Assembly: GCF_052324685.1 (NCBI RefSeq)
Contig: NC_135214.1
Coordinates: forward strand, 29,242,706 to 29,306,705
Source: Brachyhypopomus gauderio
Taxonomy: Eukaryota; Chordata; Actinopteri; Gymnotiformes; Hypopomidae
Length of the DNA: 64,000 nt
Reading direction: 5' to 3'
Shown here: one piece after another, positions 51,301 to 59,340 of the stretch
Numbering within the stretch: the first letter of the stretch is position 1
How the letters are laid out: each line of letters starts with the position of its first letter
Made by a program: the position numbers and the translations under genes
The notes under the pieces: generated by a model
Told to the model about the DNA's origin: nothing
The model's database searches: none
The model's input: only the letters and a program-made list of their open reading frames with translations

Positions 51301-53208
51301 TAGCCACAGTGTGAAACGTCCGTGCATTCGCCATCGACAAGTTCAGGAACAAAATTAATCAATAAGCTACACCCCCCCCCCTTCGGTCAGTCCCGCCAGC
51401 ACACGAACAACGACCAGCCTGTAAACTTGTATGGTGCTTAAATGATGTCGTTCATGCAAATAGAAGCGAGGTCAGACCTAGGAAGGAAAGGAGAGGGTCT
51501 GCAGGCGGCCAAGGCGCAAGCGGCCGAGTTGGGGCGCGAGCGGCCTTCCAGATGGACATGAAGCGTGTCGGCGCTGCTCAGAGCACCAGTGCACATGCAA
51601 GCAGGTGCAGCCGCAGCAGGACGCGGTCTCCGGCGAGATGAGGCAGCACGCCGGGCAGACGTTAGGCGGATCCACTTCAGCGATATCAGATATCATCATT
51701 ATAAGCATGACTCCTTAGAAAACGCTTTTACAGATAGTGTATTGGTCCCATTTTGGACCTTGCAACTTTTTAAAAGCACGATCTTTAGTAATAGCATGCC
51801 TTGTTCCCTGTGATTCCTAGAGGATCATGTAGAGAGCACTGCGGATGGGCACCTGGTACCAAACGCATGTTTGACAGATATTGCAGTATTGTCTTTGAAT
51901 TCAAAATGCCATTATCATCCTAACAGTGTTAAGACAGTGGGGCGCCTATGCAGTTCTGTTTTCTTTCTTAAGCGTTGGTGAGTAACCGTTTCCTTTTTAG
52001 TCACGCTAAAGAGGAAGCGAAATGCTGAATATTAAATTGGTAAAATAAAACCAAAGTAGCACTAGGTTACATGTTTCGTTTTGAATATCGGCTCGTGGTC
52101 TTGTAGTGTCGAGGAGAAATCTTTGAAAACACAGCATCTACTGACACTGTCAAAAGCATGTAAATCCGCATTTTTAGATGTCCTAACTAAGAGGGTCTTG
52201 CATATATGGCAGGAACAGAGATTGTAAAATAAGTGACGGTAAGTGGTGAAGAAATTACAGACAACATTGCGTTAGCTGCTTGATCGATGCATAAGAACAT
52301 ACCTGGAGTTTGTAAAGGGAATATACCGAGGCACGTGCAACCACGATTGCAAAATCAGGACTGTTATAATACTTTACAATAAAGGTTTAATGAATTCTTT
52401 TTAAATCTTCAACACTTTGGCTGTTTACAGCATGAAATGATTGTCAGCATTACGGGCACGTGAAGGTAACTGATATTAATATACATGCCTGTGGCAGCTG
52501 TAGGATATATTGGACCTCATTTCAGCACAATGGTCTTTTGCACTTCCTCGCCACCTGCTATGTGTGAGAGCTGGAACAATAACGACTTCCACCTTACTTG
52601 GACTAAAATTGTACAACGAACAGAGACTATTCCTGATGCCTTAGTGTCAGGGCAAAAGAGGTTTACATTAGCAGTGGCACGGATCAAATAGCGCTCCAGT
52701 GTGCAGATGCGAACTGGGCTGAGATTTAAACCATCTCCCTTTCTTCTGGCCTTGGTGAAAACTTCAGACTCGTGGTTCTGTTCTAATTCAGAAAATAAAA
52801 ATACGTTTAGAGGACAGAGACGGTAAAAATCTCAAATAACTCGCCGAAAAGAACATGTCCACCTCGTCGCAAAGTTCAGACTGCCTTTTCGATTAATATT
52901 ACCTACAAATGACTCGTAACAAACCTGAAAACTCTCTTCTCTAAATGTTTGTTTTTTTTTCTATCGCTGTGGTTTGAACTGGTGTCCTCACACCACCGAT
53001 ATCAACATTCAAAACGTGTAGTTGCCTGCTCCGGAATCTACTCCCCCAACACACTGTTACCGCCAGAGGATATTAAATAGTTCGTGTTTCAAAGTCCAAA
53101 CGGACGCGTGTTAATTGTACACGGACACGGTTGAATACGTAGTAAAGTACGTTACCTGTTGATTTTCAGCGCGAACGCCCTTCGCTCCGCCGCGGGCAGG
53201 GACGCCAT
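23568..53208 (-). CDS. dock8: Dedicator of cytokinesis 8, complete, 48 coding exons
   Basis: DOCK8 is a DOCK-C family guanine-nucleotide exchange factor for CDC42 that drives actin remodelling at the leading edge of leukocytes. All 48 coding exons were located, with GT-AG junctions and matching phases. Their lengths sum to 6267 bp, that is 2088 aa plus TGA, against 2099 aa in human. The start ATG at 53208 gives [18 protein letters not shown] and the end is [16 protein letters not shown]. It is DOCK8 rather than DOCK6 or DOCK7 by blocks such as [27 protein letters not shown] and [22 protein letters not shown]-1 spans about residues 560-730 and DHR-2 about 1630-2065. No frameshift or internal stop was seen. 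Many introns are under 500 bp and several splice sites abut UG/CA repeats. Confidence 0.98.
25838..25920. repeat. GT-rich repeat next to DOCK8 exon 45
   Basis: GT units with AT, AG and GGTGG interruptions. On the gene strand this is a CA-rich tract starting about 30 bases after the exon 45 donor (25949). Confidence 0.85.
28927..28966. repeat. GGGA tetranucleotide repeat
   Basis: About ten units of GGGA, one carrying a C, in DOCK8 intron 38. Confidence 0.9.
30877..35411 (-). CDS. dock8: DOCK8 exons 23-36 (central helical region)
   Basis: Exons: 23 35319-35411; 24 34972-35067; 25 34629-34778; 26 34349-34462; 27 34090-34245; 28 33423-33559; 29 33024-33187; 30 32759-32910; 31 32480-32662; 32 32170-32296; 33 31766-31853; 34 31560-31656; 35 31201-31335; 36 30877-31029. 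They encode residues 920-1534. Landmarks are [13 protein letters not shown] (24), [20 protein letters not shown] (25), [15 protein letters not shown] (26), [17 protein letters not shown] (27) and [16 protein letters not shown] (32). Exon 23 is the least conserved. The exon 32/33 junction was fixed by phase: 32 ends with one base (GGAG|gtagg) and 33 supplies GA. This part corresponds to the armadillo-like scaffold between DHR-1 and DHR-2. Confidence 0.95.
31865..31926. repeat. GAGT/GA repeat upstream of DOCK8 exon 33
   Basis: Tandem GAGT passes into GA. On the gene strand it gives a CTCA-rich tract starting 11 bases before the exon 33 acceptor, so it supplies the pyrimidine-rich context. Confidence 0.85.
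32305..32346. repeat. AC microsatellite upstream of DOCK8 exon 32
   Basis: On the gene strand this is a GT/UG run ending about 8 bases before the exon 32 acceptor (exon starts at 32296). Confidence 0.95.
32924..32957. repeat. AC microsatellite upstream of DOCK8 exon 30
   Basis: On the gene strand this is a UG run followed by CCTTCCTCCAG and then exon 30 (starts 32910). Confidence 0.95.
33190..33219. repeat. AC microsatellite forming the DOCK8 exon 29 acceptor tract
   Basis: On the gene strand UG repeats run directly into the TAG acceptor of exon 29 (exon starts 33187). No conventional polypyrimidine tract is present. Confidence 0.95.
33569..33602. repeat. AC repeat upstream of DOCK8 exon 28
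   Basis: On the gene strand UG units end in TGTGTCTGAGCAG before exon 28 (starts 33559). Confidence 0.9.
35610..36067. repeat. TG-rich minisatellite between DOCK8 exons 22 and 23
   Basis: About six degenerate units each begin with ATAA(T/C)CCACAGA (near 35618, 35672, 35735, 35829, 35914 and 35989) and carry TG runs of differing length. The last two units are 75 bp apart and nearly identical, sharing GGCAGTAGCATATGACGTG. The array ends a few bases from the exon 22 donor. Confidence 0.85.
36071..38525 (-). CDS. dock8: DOCK8 exons 15-22 (DHR-1/C2-like domain)
   Basis: Exons: 15 38408-38525; 16 38085-38155; 17 37836-37980; 18 37569-37670; 19 37389-37484; 20 36970-37204; 21 36343-36507; 22 36071-36240. 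They encode residues 552-919. [20 protein letters not shown] and [20 protein letters not shown] lead into [20 protein letters not shown] and [13 protein letters not shown], the core of the phosphoinositide-binding DHR-1 fold. Exon 20 gives [16 protein letters not shown] and exon 22 [19 protein letters not shown]. The exon 15 donor is followed eight bases later by a 78-bp CA repeat on the sense strand. A C25 run lies 25 bases before the exon 20 acceptor. Confidence 0.96.
37230..37254. repeat. G25 homopolymer (C25 on gene strand) before DOCK8 exon 20
   Basis: Twenty-five G in a row, 26 bases from the exon 20 acceptor at 37205; on the transcript it forms the pyrimidine tract. Confidence 0.95.
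38321..38398. repeat. GT microsatellite (39 units) next to DOCK8 exon 15 donor
   Basis: An uninterrupted 78-bp GT run, CA on the gene strand, beginning about 10 bases after the end of exon 15 (38408). Confidence 0.97.
38970..53208 (-). CDS. dock8: DOCK8 exons 1-14 (N-terminal region, residues 1-551)
   Basis: Exons: 1 53156-53208; 2 48173-48269; 3 44864-45039; 4 44140-44211; 5 43945-44053; 6 42948-43163; 7 42691-42776; 8 42449-42515; 9 41049-41198; 10 40830-40910; 11 40533-40692; 12 40234-40364; 13 39283-39376; 14 38970-39132. Readable blocks are [18 protein letters not shown] (exon 4), [19 protein letters not shown] (6), [16 protein letters not shown] (7), [20 protein letters not shown] (8), [19 protein letters not shown] (9) and [17 protein letters not shown] (10). 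Human DOCK8 has the same segmentation. This region binds adaptors (WIP and LRCH1 in mammals, from the literature) and precedes the lipid-binding DHR-1 domain. Confidence 0.96.
39414..39605. repeat. 48-bp minisatellite, 4 near-identical copies (DOCK8 intron 12)
   Basis: Copies start at 39414, 39462, 39510 and 39558, and a fifth begins at 39606 before being interrupted. The unit contains CAGAACACCAATCCTCCAAC. The 48-bp period keeps a frame open on both strands, giving an artificial 16-residue repeat in translation. It lies between DOCK8 exons 12 and 13 and is not coding. Confidence 0.95.
39615..39786. mobile_element. hAT-like MITE inserted in the minisatellite
   Basis: The ends form terminal inverted repeats of about 30 bp: AGAGGTGGACATTCCAG on the left pairs with CTGGAATGTCCACCTCT on the right. 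Flanking 8-bp sequences CAGAACAC (39607-39614) and CAGAACAA (39787-39794) look like a target-site duplication with one difference. The 172-bp size and lack of coding capacity fit a non-autonomous element, and the 8-bp duplication fits the hAT superfamily. Degenerate minisatellite sequence resumes after it. Confidence 0.8.
41199..42448 (-). other. DOCK8 intron 8 (1.25 kb)
   Basis: This intron lies between exon 8 (ending EKKK) and exon 9 ([10 protein letters not shown]). It is unique-looking sequence without a recognised exon, repeat or RNA gene. Confidence 0.7.
44587..44632. repeat. AC microsatellite in DOCK8 intron 3
   Basis: About 23 AC units, not close to a splice site. Confidence 0.95.
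45040..48172 (-). other. DOCK8 intron 2 (3.1 kb)
   Basis: It contains a CpG-rich block at 45990-46280 and, at 45060-45420, repeat-like sequence with a perfect 13-bp stem (45111-45123 with 45138-45150). The rest is unremarkable. No exon was recognised. Confidence 0.75.
45060..45420. repeat. Possible interspersed repeat with a 13-bp perfect stem
   Basis: CTACACTGCATAA (45111-45123) pairs with TTATGCAGTGTAG (45138-45150). The flanks contain several AGTATAC-like words and a stretch reading GGAATAGGCCATTTTGAAAA. This resembles fish MITE sequence, but I could not define the ends. Confidence 0.35.
48270..53155 (-). other. DOCK8 intron 1 (4.9 kb)
   Basis: It lies between the 53-bp start exon and exon 2. 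It is mostly AT-rich unique sequence. A GC-rich patch at 51480-51670 contains a short cysteine-rich frame on the minus strand. The AC repeat at 48277-48316 directly precedes the exon 2 acceptor. No further exon was recognised. Confidence 0.8.
48277..48316. repeat. AC microsatellite upstream of DOCK8 exon 2
   Basis: On the gene strand UG units are followed by TCTCGCAG and exon 2 (starts 48269). Confidence 0.95.
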
Positions 53209-53330
53209 ACCGAGTGTGTCTAGCGGAGCTCCACGACACCGCGGGCTCGGTCCCGGAGCTGGGGAGAAGTGTCCCGTGTCATCACAAGCATCATCTCGTT
53301 GGTATCACTGGATTTCTGGGCGGAAACTTC
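53209..53330 (-). promoter_or_regulatory. DOCK8 proximal promoter / 5' UTR
   Basis: This is the CpG-rich stretch immediately upstream of the DOCK8 ATG. The start codon context on the minus strand is TATGGCG, with G at +4. No TATA box is seen close by. The LRIF1 3' UTR ends within about 1 kb, so the two genes are separated by a very short spacer. Confidence 0.5.
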
Positions 53331-54027
53331 CGCATTTAACTACCCAGGCGCTCATAATGGACACACACTCGATGTGGTGGGTGTGTGTGTGTGTCCCATA
53401 AGGGTTCTTGATGCGTTAGGGCACCAGTGTGTGCGAGATTAAAGCAGTCTGGCTCTGTGTGGATATGTATCCGTGTGTCATTACTCCTTCACAATAAGCG
53501 GTCAAATGTTAGACCAAAGACTGACGAACAGAACGAATCCTTAGTTACTTATAGTGTAAAAATACTGTTTACTCACAATGTTAAAAGCCCACTGTCTAAG
53601 CACTGTTAACGCAGGTAAAACAAGTAATTGCACATGTGGTGATTGTACTTATACCGTTTCCCCGGAACGCATTTCACATTACTACTTTAACCGCACTCCG
53701 AATTTCAAGTTATCTTCTCACTTCTCATTTTTTGGATTTAGTATTTTCAAAATGGACAACTTGAAGGTGTAAGGACGTCATCTACTGACAGAGATGAAGA
53801 AATGCATCATTATTGAGGCTCAGCAAAGTGTAGTGTAGTGGGCAAAGCAGAAGCATAAACATATAAACGGTTTAAACCATTTTAATTCACATCATAAAAA
53901 TGTAGAACCATTTCAAGTCATCCATAACTTGAAAATGAATATATTTATAGTAGGTGCAGGCATGCAAAAATGATAATCAGAATGGTTGCAGCATGAACAC
54001 AAGCCTTTTGAAAGGTACATTTTCTCA

Positions 54028-54448
54028 TTTATTAAATGAATGTGTAAATGACTATTTTAAACTGTACACATCTTTCTCAAGACAGAAAGTCAATTCTAAG
54101 TACAATTATATGGTCATATTTCACAATATCTCTTTTGGCTATGAAAAATGTAAAAGAATCCAAAAATTATAAGTGAAACATCTAAATCTAATCTAACATA
54201 ACATCAATATCTTTAAATATGCCAAAATACTTAAATACAGAACCTTTTTAAAAAGCTACAAAATTACATTTTGCAACTACTTAAATAAGTAATTTAAATG
54301 GTACATATGACAAGAGGCTTCATGTTTCATGTTTAACAAAGGGCTTGTCCTCAACATCCCACCTATGTTGTGTTGGCCGCCGCCCACACCAAGTCCAGTG
54401 GCGTGTTGGCCGCCGCCCACACCAAGTCCAGTGGCGTTTCTGTATAGC
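54028..54448 (-). other. lrif1: LRIF1 3' UTR with AATAAA and a 33-bp tandem duplication
   Basis: Directly after the stop is an exact duplication of a 33-bp GC-rich unit (54371-54403 and 54404-54436) in otherwise AT-rich sequence. An AATAAA on the minus strand at 54028-54033 is the likely polyadenylation signal. Its use is inferred. Confidence 0.55.
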
Positions 54449-55486
54449 TCACATGTTCTGCCTCAGCTTTTTCAGGGCAGCCTCTTTCTCCCTCAGGAGA
54501 TCTTTAAGGCGCTTGATTCGCTCTTGTCGCTTTATTTCCTCAGGGTCCAGCAGCAGAGAGGAGAAAAGCTCATATGGAAACCCATCACCCACATCTCTTG
54601 CTTCTTCAACTGAGGATGAAGGCACCTTTCCCTCGACCTGGTCCAGTGTGTATTGCTCCTGTGGGACAGTTTCTTGCTGGCCTCCTGGGTTTTGTTCACA
54701 GCTCTCCTCTTGCGTAACAGCGCCAGGGGTGATGCTGCATATGGTTTCTTTTGAGGAGATGTCCAGGTGACTGGCCTCCTCTAGGTGGCTTGAAGCAACG
54801 CGTACAGAGCACGTACCATGAAAGGGCAATTCGCCGATATCCGCTCGGCTGCTGTGTACCATGTCATCTCCAGCCTTGGCTGGCACGCCACTGCTGTCTT
54901 GAGGGCGCGAAATGGGACTCTCCACTACTTTGTCCCCTTTTTGTTCCATCTTTTTGTCTCTGCTTGACTTGTTGACATCGACTGCCCCTCCAGTCGAGTC
55001 GACCGCAGCAGGCAGAACAGGCTTCTCTTCTGGCTTAGATAACAGAGCGGTGCTCATGGCTCCTACCTTGGTCCCACACGGGCAGGCGGTGCACACTCTC
55101 CCGCACCCTTTGCTCACTCGGTGTGGGGTCTTCCGCGATACAGCCCTGTCGTCTGTGCAACTCACCACAGGAGCGGTTTGTGGCTGAAGTGAGGAGGAGG
55201 GACACGGTGACACTGGAGTTTGATATGCTACTGCACAAGCAACAACAGAGGAGAGAGTGCGTTCCTTTGGACAGGTCTGCAAGACCTTGCTGTCTGCACA
55301 GGGCATGGTGGTCACAGACTGCATCCCTTCCTCACATCTTACTGAATGTCCTGGATTGTTGGGGTCAGGTAAGGTATCTGTGGTAACAGGTGTGGTGGTG
55401 TCCGAGGAAGTACATTCATCCTGCTCCAACTTTTGTCTTTTGGCATTTATTGGCCCACTTTCTTCGTCCAGTCTGGGGGTGGACAC
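54449..55486 (-). CDS. lrif1: LRIF1 last coding exon (C-terminal coiled coil)
   Basis: This 345-codon exon begins after acceptor acatgcag (55487) with VSTPRLDEESGPINAKRQKL, a basic patch that could serve as a nuclear localisation signal. It ends in LREKEAALKKLRQNM and TGA (54449-54451). The last 30 residues are a charged heptad-like helix equivalent to the human SMCHD1-binding coiled coil. The centre has little recognisable conservation. A plus-strand open frame over the same stretch is a shadow. Confidence 0.93.
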   Translation of the reverse strand: MSTPRLDEESGPINAKRQKLEQDECTSSDTTTPVTTDTLPDPNNPGHSVRCEEGMQSVTTMPCADSKVLQTCPKERTLSSVVACAVAYQTPVSPCPSSSLQPQTAPVVSCTDDRAVSRKTPHRVSKGCGRVCTACPCGTKVGAMSTALLSKPEEKPVLPAAVDSTGGAVDVNKSSRDKKMEQKGDKVVESPISRPQDSSGVPAKAGDDMVHSSRADIGELPFHGTCSVRVASSHLEEASHLDISSKETICSITPGAVTQEESCEQNPGGQQETVPQEQYTLDQVEGKVPSSSVEEARDVGDGFPYELFSSLLLDPEEIKRQERIKRLKDLLREKEAALKKLRQNM

Positions 55487-58400
55487 CTGCATGTGTGCGC
55501 AAAATTGTTTTAGAAAGCTTTAAAAATATTTTGCCAAATGCCATCACTTTAAGTATTTTATTACTATTCCATCTAAGATTTTATTACTATATTGTCTAAT
55601 TATAATTATCCAAGAACTGTATTTACTCACCAGTCAGGGGCAAAACATGCATTAAAGGCTTTGCTGACCATCATCTTTGATTTTTTTATATGGGTTTAAC
55701 TGAGCACTTAAGAATTATGCTGACCTGGGTCTGAATCAGATGTTTGGTTTTTGTCTCCTGTGATTGGAGAATGATTCTGCGGATGCCCTCCAATGTGCGT
55801 TTGTTATCGGACCTTCCGTCAGCTTCAGAATCTGGCTTTGTAATCAGATCTGACCTTTGCAAACAAATCCTTAGATCAAATGTAATCCCAAAAATCTGTC
55901 TGAGTTCAGAATCACTCTTCGGCTGACATATCTGGTTCAAGGCAGGCTTTTCCAAAGGCTGAAAAAACAAACACAATATCAGCAAAAATGTAACAGCTCA
56001 AATTATTATTATTATTAGCCTTCAAATTACAAGTTTCCAACATCAACATGCAAAATATGCAGTGTTAGATTGCTTTTACATCAAACTACTGTGCTTTACA
56101 GCAGTGGTTCTTCATTCAGTCCTTAAGTCTGAATATGAGACATTTTTACTTGAAACTTGCACATGGTATGCATATATTTATTGGGAGCTGGGGTAGAGCA
56201 AAAATGTGGACTTTGGTACTGCCTTGGGAGACACAGCTCTACATAACAAATTACTTCACCAGTCCTCGGACCACTGAATCGCAAATATGTTCATTGTACT
56301 TACTACTTCAGCGACTGCTTCAGTGTTCTGTCTACCCAGAAGAGCTGAATCCTACAACAGCATAATAAAATACATTCAGCTGGAGGCAAATCCTGATTTA
56401 AAAAGGAGATGTAATTGCTTCTAAGGGTTACTATCTATATAAATGAATAAAACACAACACTGTAACTATAACTGACCATTTCAGTCTGGGTATTATAGCT
56501 CTTGATGAATGTGAAACAGTTACAATACCCCTTCAGCGATGTCGGTTCCTTGATCGCTGTCGGACTGTGGCTGTTTTGACACAGAACCCTTTCTCTCAAC
56601 ATTTTCAAGTACAGGTGCCTCATCTTCACATCCAACATTAAGGTCTATCCCAGTGACACTTGTACTGCTGTTTTTGATATCTTTATCTTTGATGTCATCA
56701 CCACGGCTGTCCACTTGTGTCTCTGGAGCCGGCTGAGCTGCCACTGTGATTTTATGGCTGGTCTCGGACTCCGACTTTGGTGGAATGTATGACACAAATA
56801 TTACATTGGAGTCGTCATCATTCTGAACCTCCATTTTACTCGCTTCAGGCAAACCATCCAATCGTGTGCTTGTGGAGCTTTCTTCATCGTCACCACACAG
56901 ATCAATGATCTCACTCACCAGCTCATTGACTTTCTTTTGAGCCACACTTGACGTGCACGGTCCTAATGCAGCACCAGAGGACTGGGCAGAATTTGGGAGA
57001 GTTTCTGGGGACGTTTTTAGCACGTTTCCCGTTTCAGTGATCACATCCTTGGTGATCTCTGAATCTTTCTTAGCCACAAAGTAAACTTTTCCATTGTACA
57101 TGACAAGGGCATTGTCCTTTCCTGGATTAACCTTTTCTTGGCTGGTAGATGTGGGATCTACTGCTGTGTGCACCAACTTTGCTGCTTCCATCTGCTTGAC
57201 AGCTTTTAAGATGTCTGATGTCATGCTGGGGGAGGTCACTGGTATGAGACATGGCGCAGTGCATCCGGTACCTTCTTGGACCACCCACTTCATTGGAGTG
57301 GTTACTCCTTGAGTAGTCACGGAATGAGGTGCAGAAGAAATGTTCAGATTTATCCTAGAGCTTGTGGTAGGACTGTAACTTGTGGTCTGGGGAAGTTCAT
57401 TTGGTTTTGTGAGACAGGGTAGCTGTTGACTGGATCCTAATTTCAGCGAGTTGACTGGAGATACATAAACAACCGTTGGTAAACCCTTCACAGGGTTAGA
57501 CGGAACATTTGCTGAGTTACATATTCGCTTTTTGATGGACTGCGGTAGTGCAGAGGCAGGAAGAGTTCTAACTGTAGCATTGGGAGGGATCTGAAGGTAA
57601 TGTCCACTAGGGAGGAAGGGTGGCTTTTTATTCTGAAAAGGTAATTGCAATGCATTTTGTGTCACTTTTGGAGTGACTTGTGGGACTTGTACTTGCTTAA
57701 CAGAGTTTTTAAATAACTCATTAGCTCCGTGTTGGTGACTTTCCCCAGAGGTTACTAAAGTGTTACCCTCGGGTGGTGTTTTTAAAATAAAACGTCCGTC
57801 TCCTATTGCCTGAAGTGTTGGGAGTCTATTCTGTGGTGAAGAAGCAAGAGATACACGAGCAAGCTGAGAATAAATTTTAGCTTGCGTGTCATTTTTTGCA
57901 CTCAGTACTGGTGTGTGAACAAACTGCCCATTGACTTTTTGAACCGGAATCAACTTCATAACATTTTTCCCATCAGGTCCCACTGCTGGCATTGCCTGGT
58001 AGTAAACTCCCGTTCCGCTATGTAAAAAGAAAAAAAACGTTAGTGTAAACAAATGATCTTAACAAAATACCAGTTCACCTGGTCTGTCTATAACAACCCT
58101 TCCATTTAAATAGGTAATAGTAATAATAGCTCGCTACCCAGTTAGTTATTATATAACCAGTACGGTCTAGATATTTCTAAAAGTAATAACTGTAAATGAA
58201 TGTCATTTTAGTTAGCTAACATAACTTACGTTATCCGTTTTATGGAAATGCGGGACGTTTATTGTAAGTTATCTACAGCAGGGTACAGCCTGAGCTACCT
58301 ATACAAACATGAGGCACTCGTTAACCGATATAGCCAACTTGCGTTAGTTAGAAAGCAGAATTAACTTGTACGTCAAGTCAAAGACTCGCAAACAATTTTA

Positions 58401-58713
58401 ACAGCTAGCTAGCTGGATATTAATTCAGCCGAACAGCAACAGCTCAAACTGTGTCAAATGAACTCTCGACACAAATTTACGTTCCAAAATAAATCCTTAA
58501 AATTAACAACAGAGTAACAATCACCAGCACTAAATGTCCATAGTTGTCGCCGCTTACATTTAGCTAGCAAACTAGCTGTAGCTTGTTAGCTATACGTGTA
58601 GCAAAATAAGCGCCATTTTGCGTGCAGTCTCGGTTAGCCTATTATAGTCCTCGACAAAACAATATTCGTATCGTTATTGTCTATATTAACGGACAGAGCA
58701 CTTACTTCTCCAT
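54449..58713 (-). CDS. lrif1: Ligand-dependent nuclear receptor-interacting factor 1, complete
   Basis: LRIF1 (HBiX1) is a nuclear protein that in mammals bridges HP1 and SMCHD1 on heterochromatin and interacts with the retinoic-acid receptor. Exons: 58706-58713 (only 8 coding bases), 56529-58017, 55725-55958, 54449-55486; the sum is 2769 bp, 922 aa plus TGA (human 769 aa). Recognisable blocks are YYQAMPAVGPDGKNVMKLIP at the N-terminus, GLPTVVYVSPVNSLK, KDNALVMYNGKVYFVAKK, SDSELRQIFGITFDLRICLQ and the C-terminal charged coiled coil IKRLKDLLREKEAALKKL. Between these the protein is long, Ser/Thr-rich and low in conservation, as in the family. The start MENGTG is forced by phase: the first coding exon must donate two bases (AA) to the C opening exon 2. 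An overlapping upstream ORF begins at 58732. Confidence 0.95.
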
Positions 58714-58860
58714 TATAAATATCTGTAGACATTCCACTTGAAGAAATATGTTAAGAAATTGTCTCAATGTTAATACGTTGATTTAGAGTGTAGCTATAAG
58801 CTTTTAGCGGTGTTGCCTCAAGAGTGAAGGCAGCTATCGTAATGACCTTAACGGAAGTGT
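58714..58860 (-). promoter_or_regulatory. LRIF1 promoter / 5' UTR with upstream ATG
   Basis: It lies between the LRIF1 start and the end of APEX2. An ETS-type ACTTCCG site is present on the minus strand at about 58851-58857. An ATG at 58732, 19 bases upstream of the main ATG and in another frame, opens a 23-codon ORF that crosses the first splice junction and overlaps the main start. Confidence 0.5.
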
Positions 58861-59231
58861 TTTTTTTAAATAAAACGTTCAAGAAAGTATAACGTTTCTA
58901 ACGGGCGTTGAATAAAATAAGGTACTGACATCATACAGTACGTGACGAAGATTATTATTTTACATTAAACTGCATTTTGGTGTCCATGAAGAGTATTAAA
59001 AATCTTTTTAATTTAATTTTGAAACAGAAATCACTGCGGGAACCTGAATATCATGGTTATCAGAATTTCAACAGAATTCCATTGGTTGTCGAGCAGCTTA
59101 TGGCGGGTGTTCCCACAAAGATCATAACGACTACGACACTTAATTTCAGTACTAAAACGTAGTAGTGGGAGTATCAAAAATATTTGTTTTTAAAGCAAGG
59201 TAATAGCACAAGCTATCATACAAACATAAAT

Positions 59232-59340
59232 TTTATTATTACAGTTAAAAAAAAAAAAAAAAAAAACACACACATATTATTCAACATTTAGCACCACTGG
59301 ATGATATGTACATTATTTACATAGAGGAGCCCTGAGGGTT
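59232..59340 (-). other. apex2: APEX2 3' UTR and polyadenylation signal
   Basis: AATAAA on the minus strand at 59232-59237 lies about 105 bases past the stop. A run of about 19 A (59248-59266 on the plus strand) sits just before it, giving a U-tract in the mRNA. The UTR is very short, and the next gene, LRIF1, begins about 500 bp on. Confidence 0.6.

Noticed and set aside
54345..54770. 141-codon plus-strand ORF opposite LRIF1
   Set aside because: Shadow of the LRIF1 last exon and its duplicated 3' UTR unit; no independent support.
58977..59162. 60-codon plus-strand ORF between APEX2 and LRIF1
   Set aside because: AT-rich, no similarity recognised, and no promoter or splice context.
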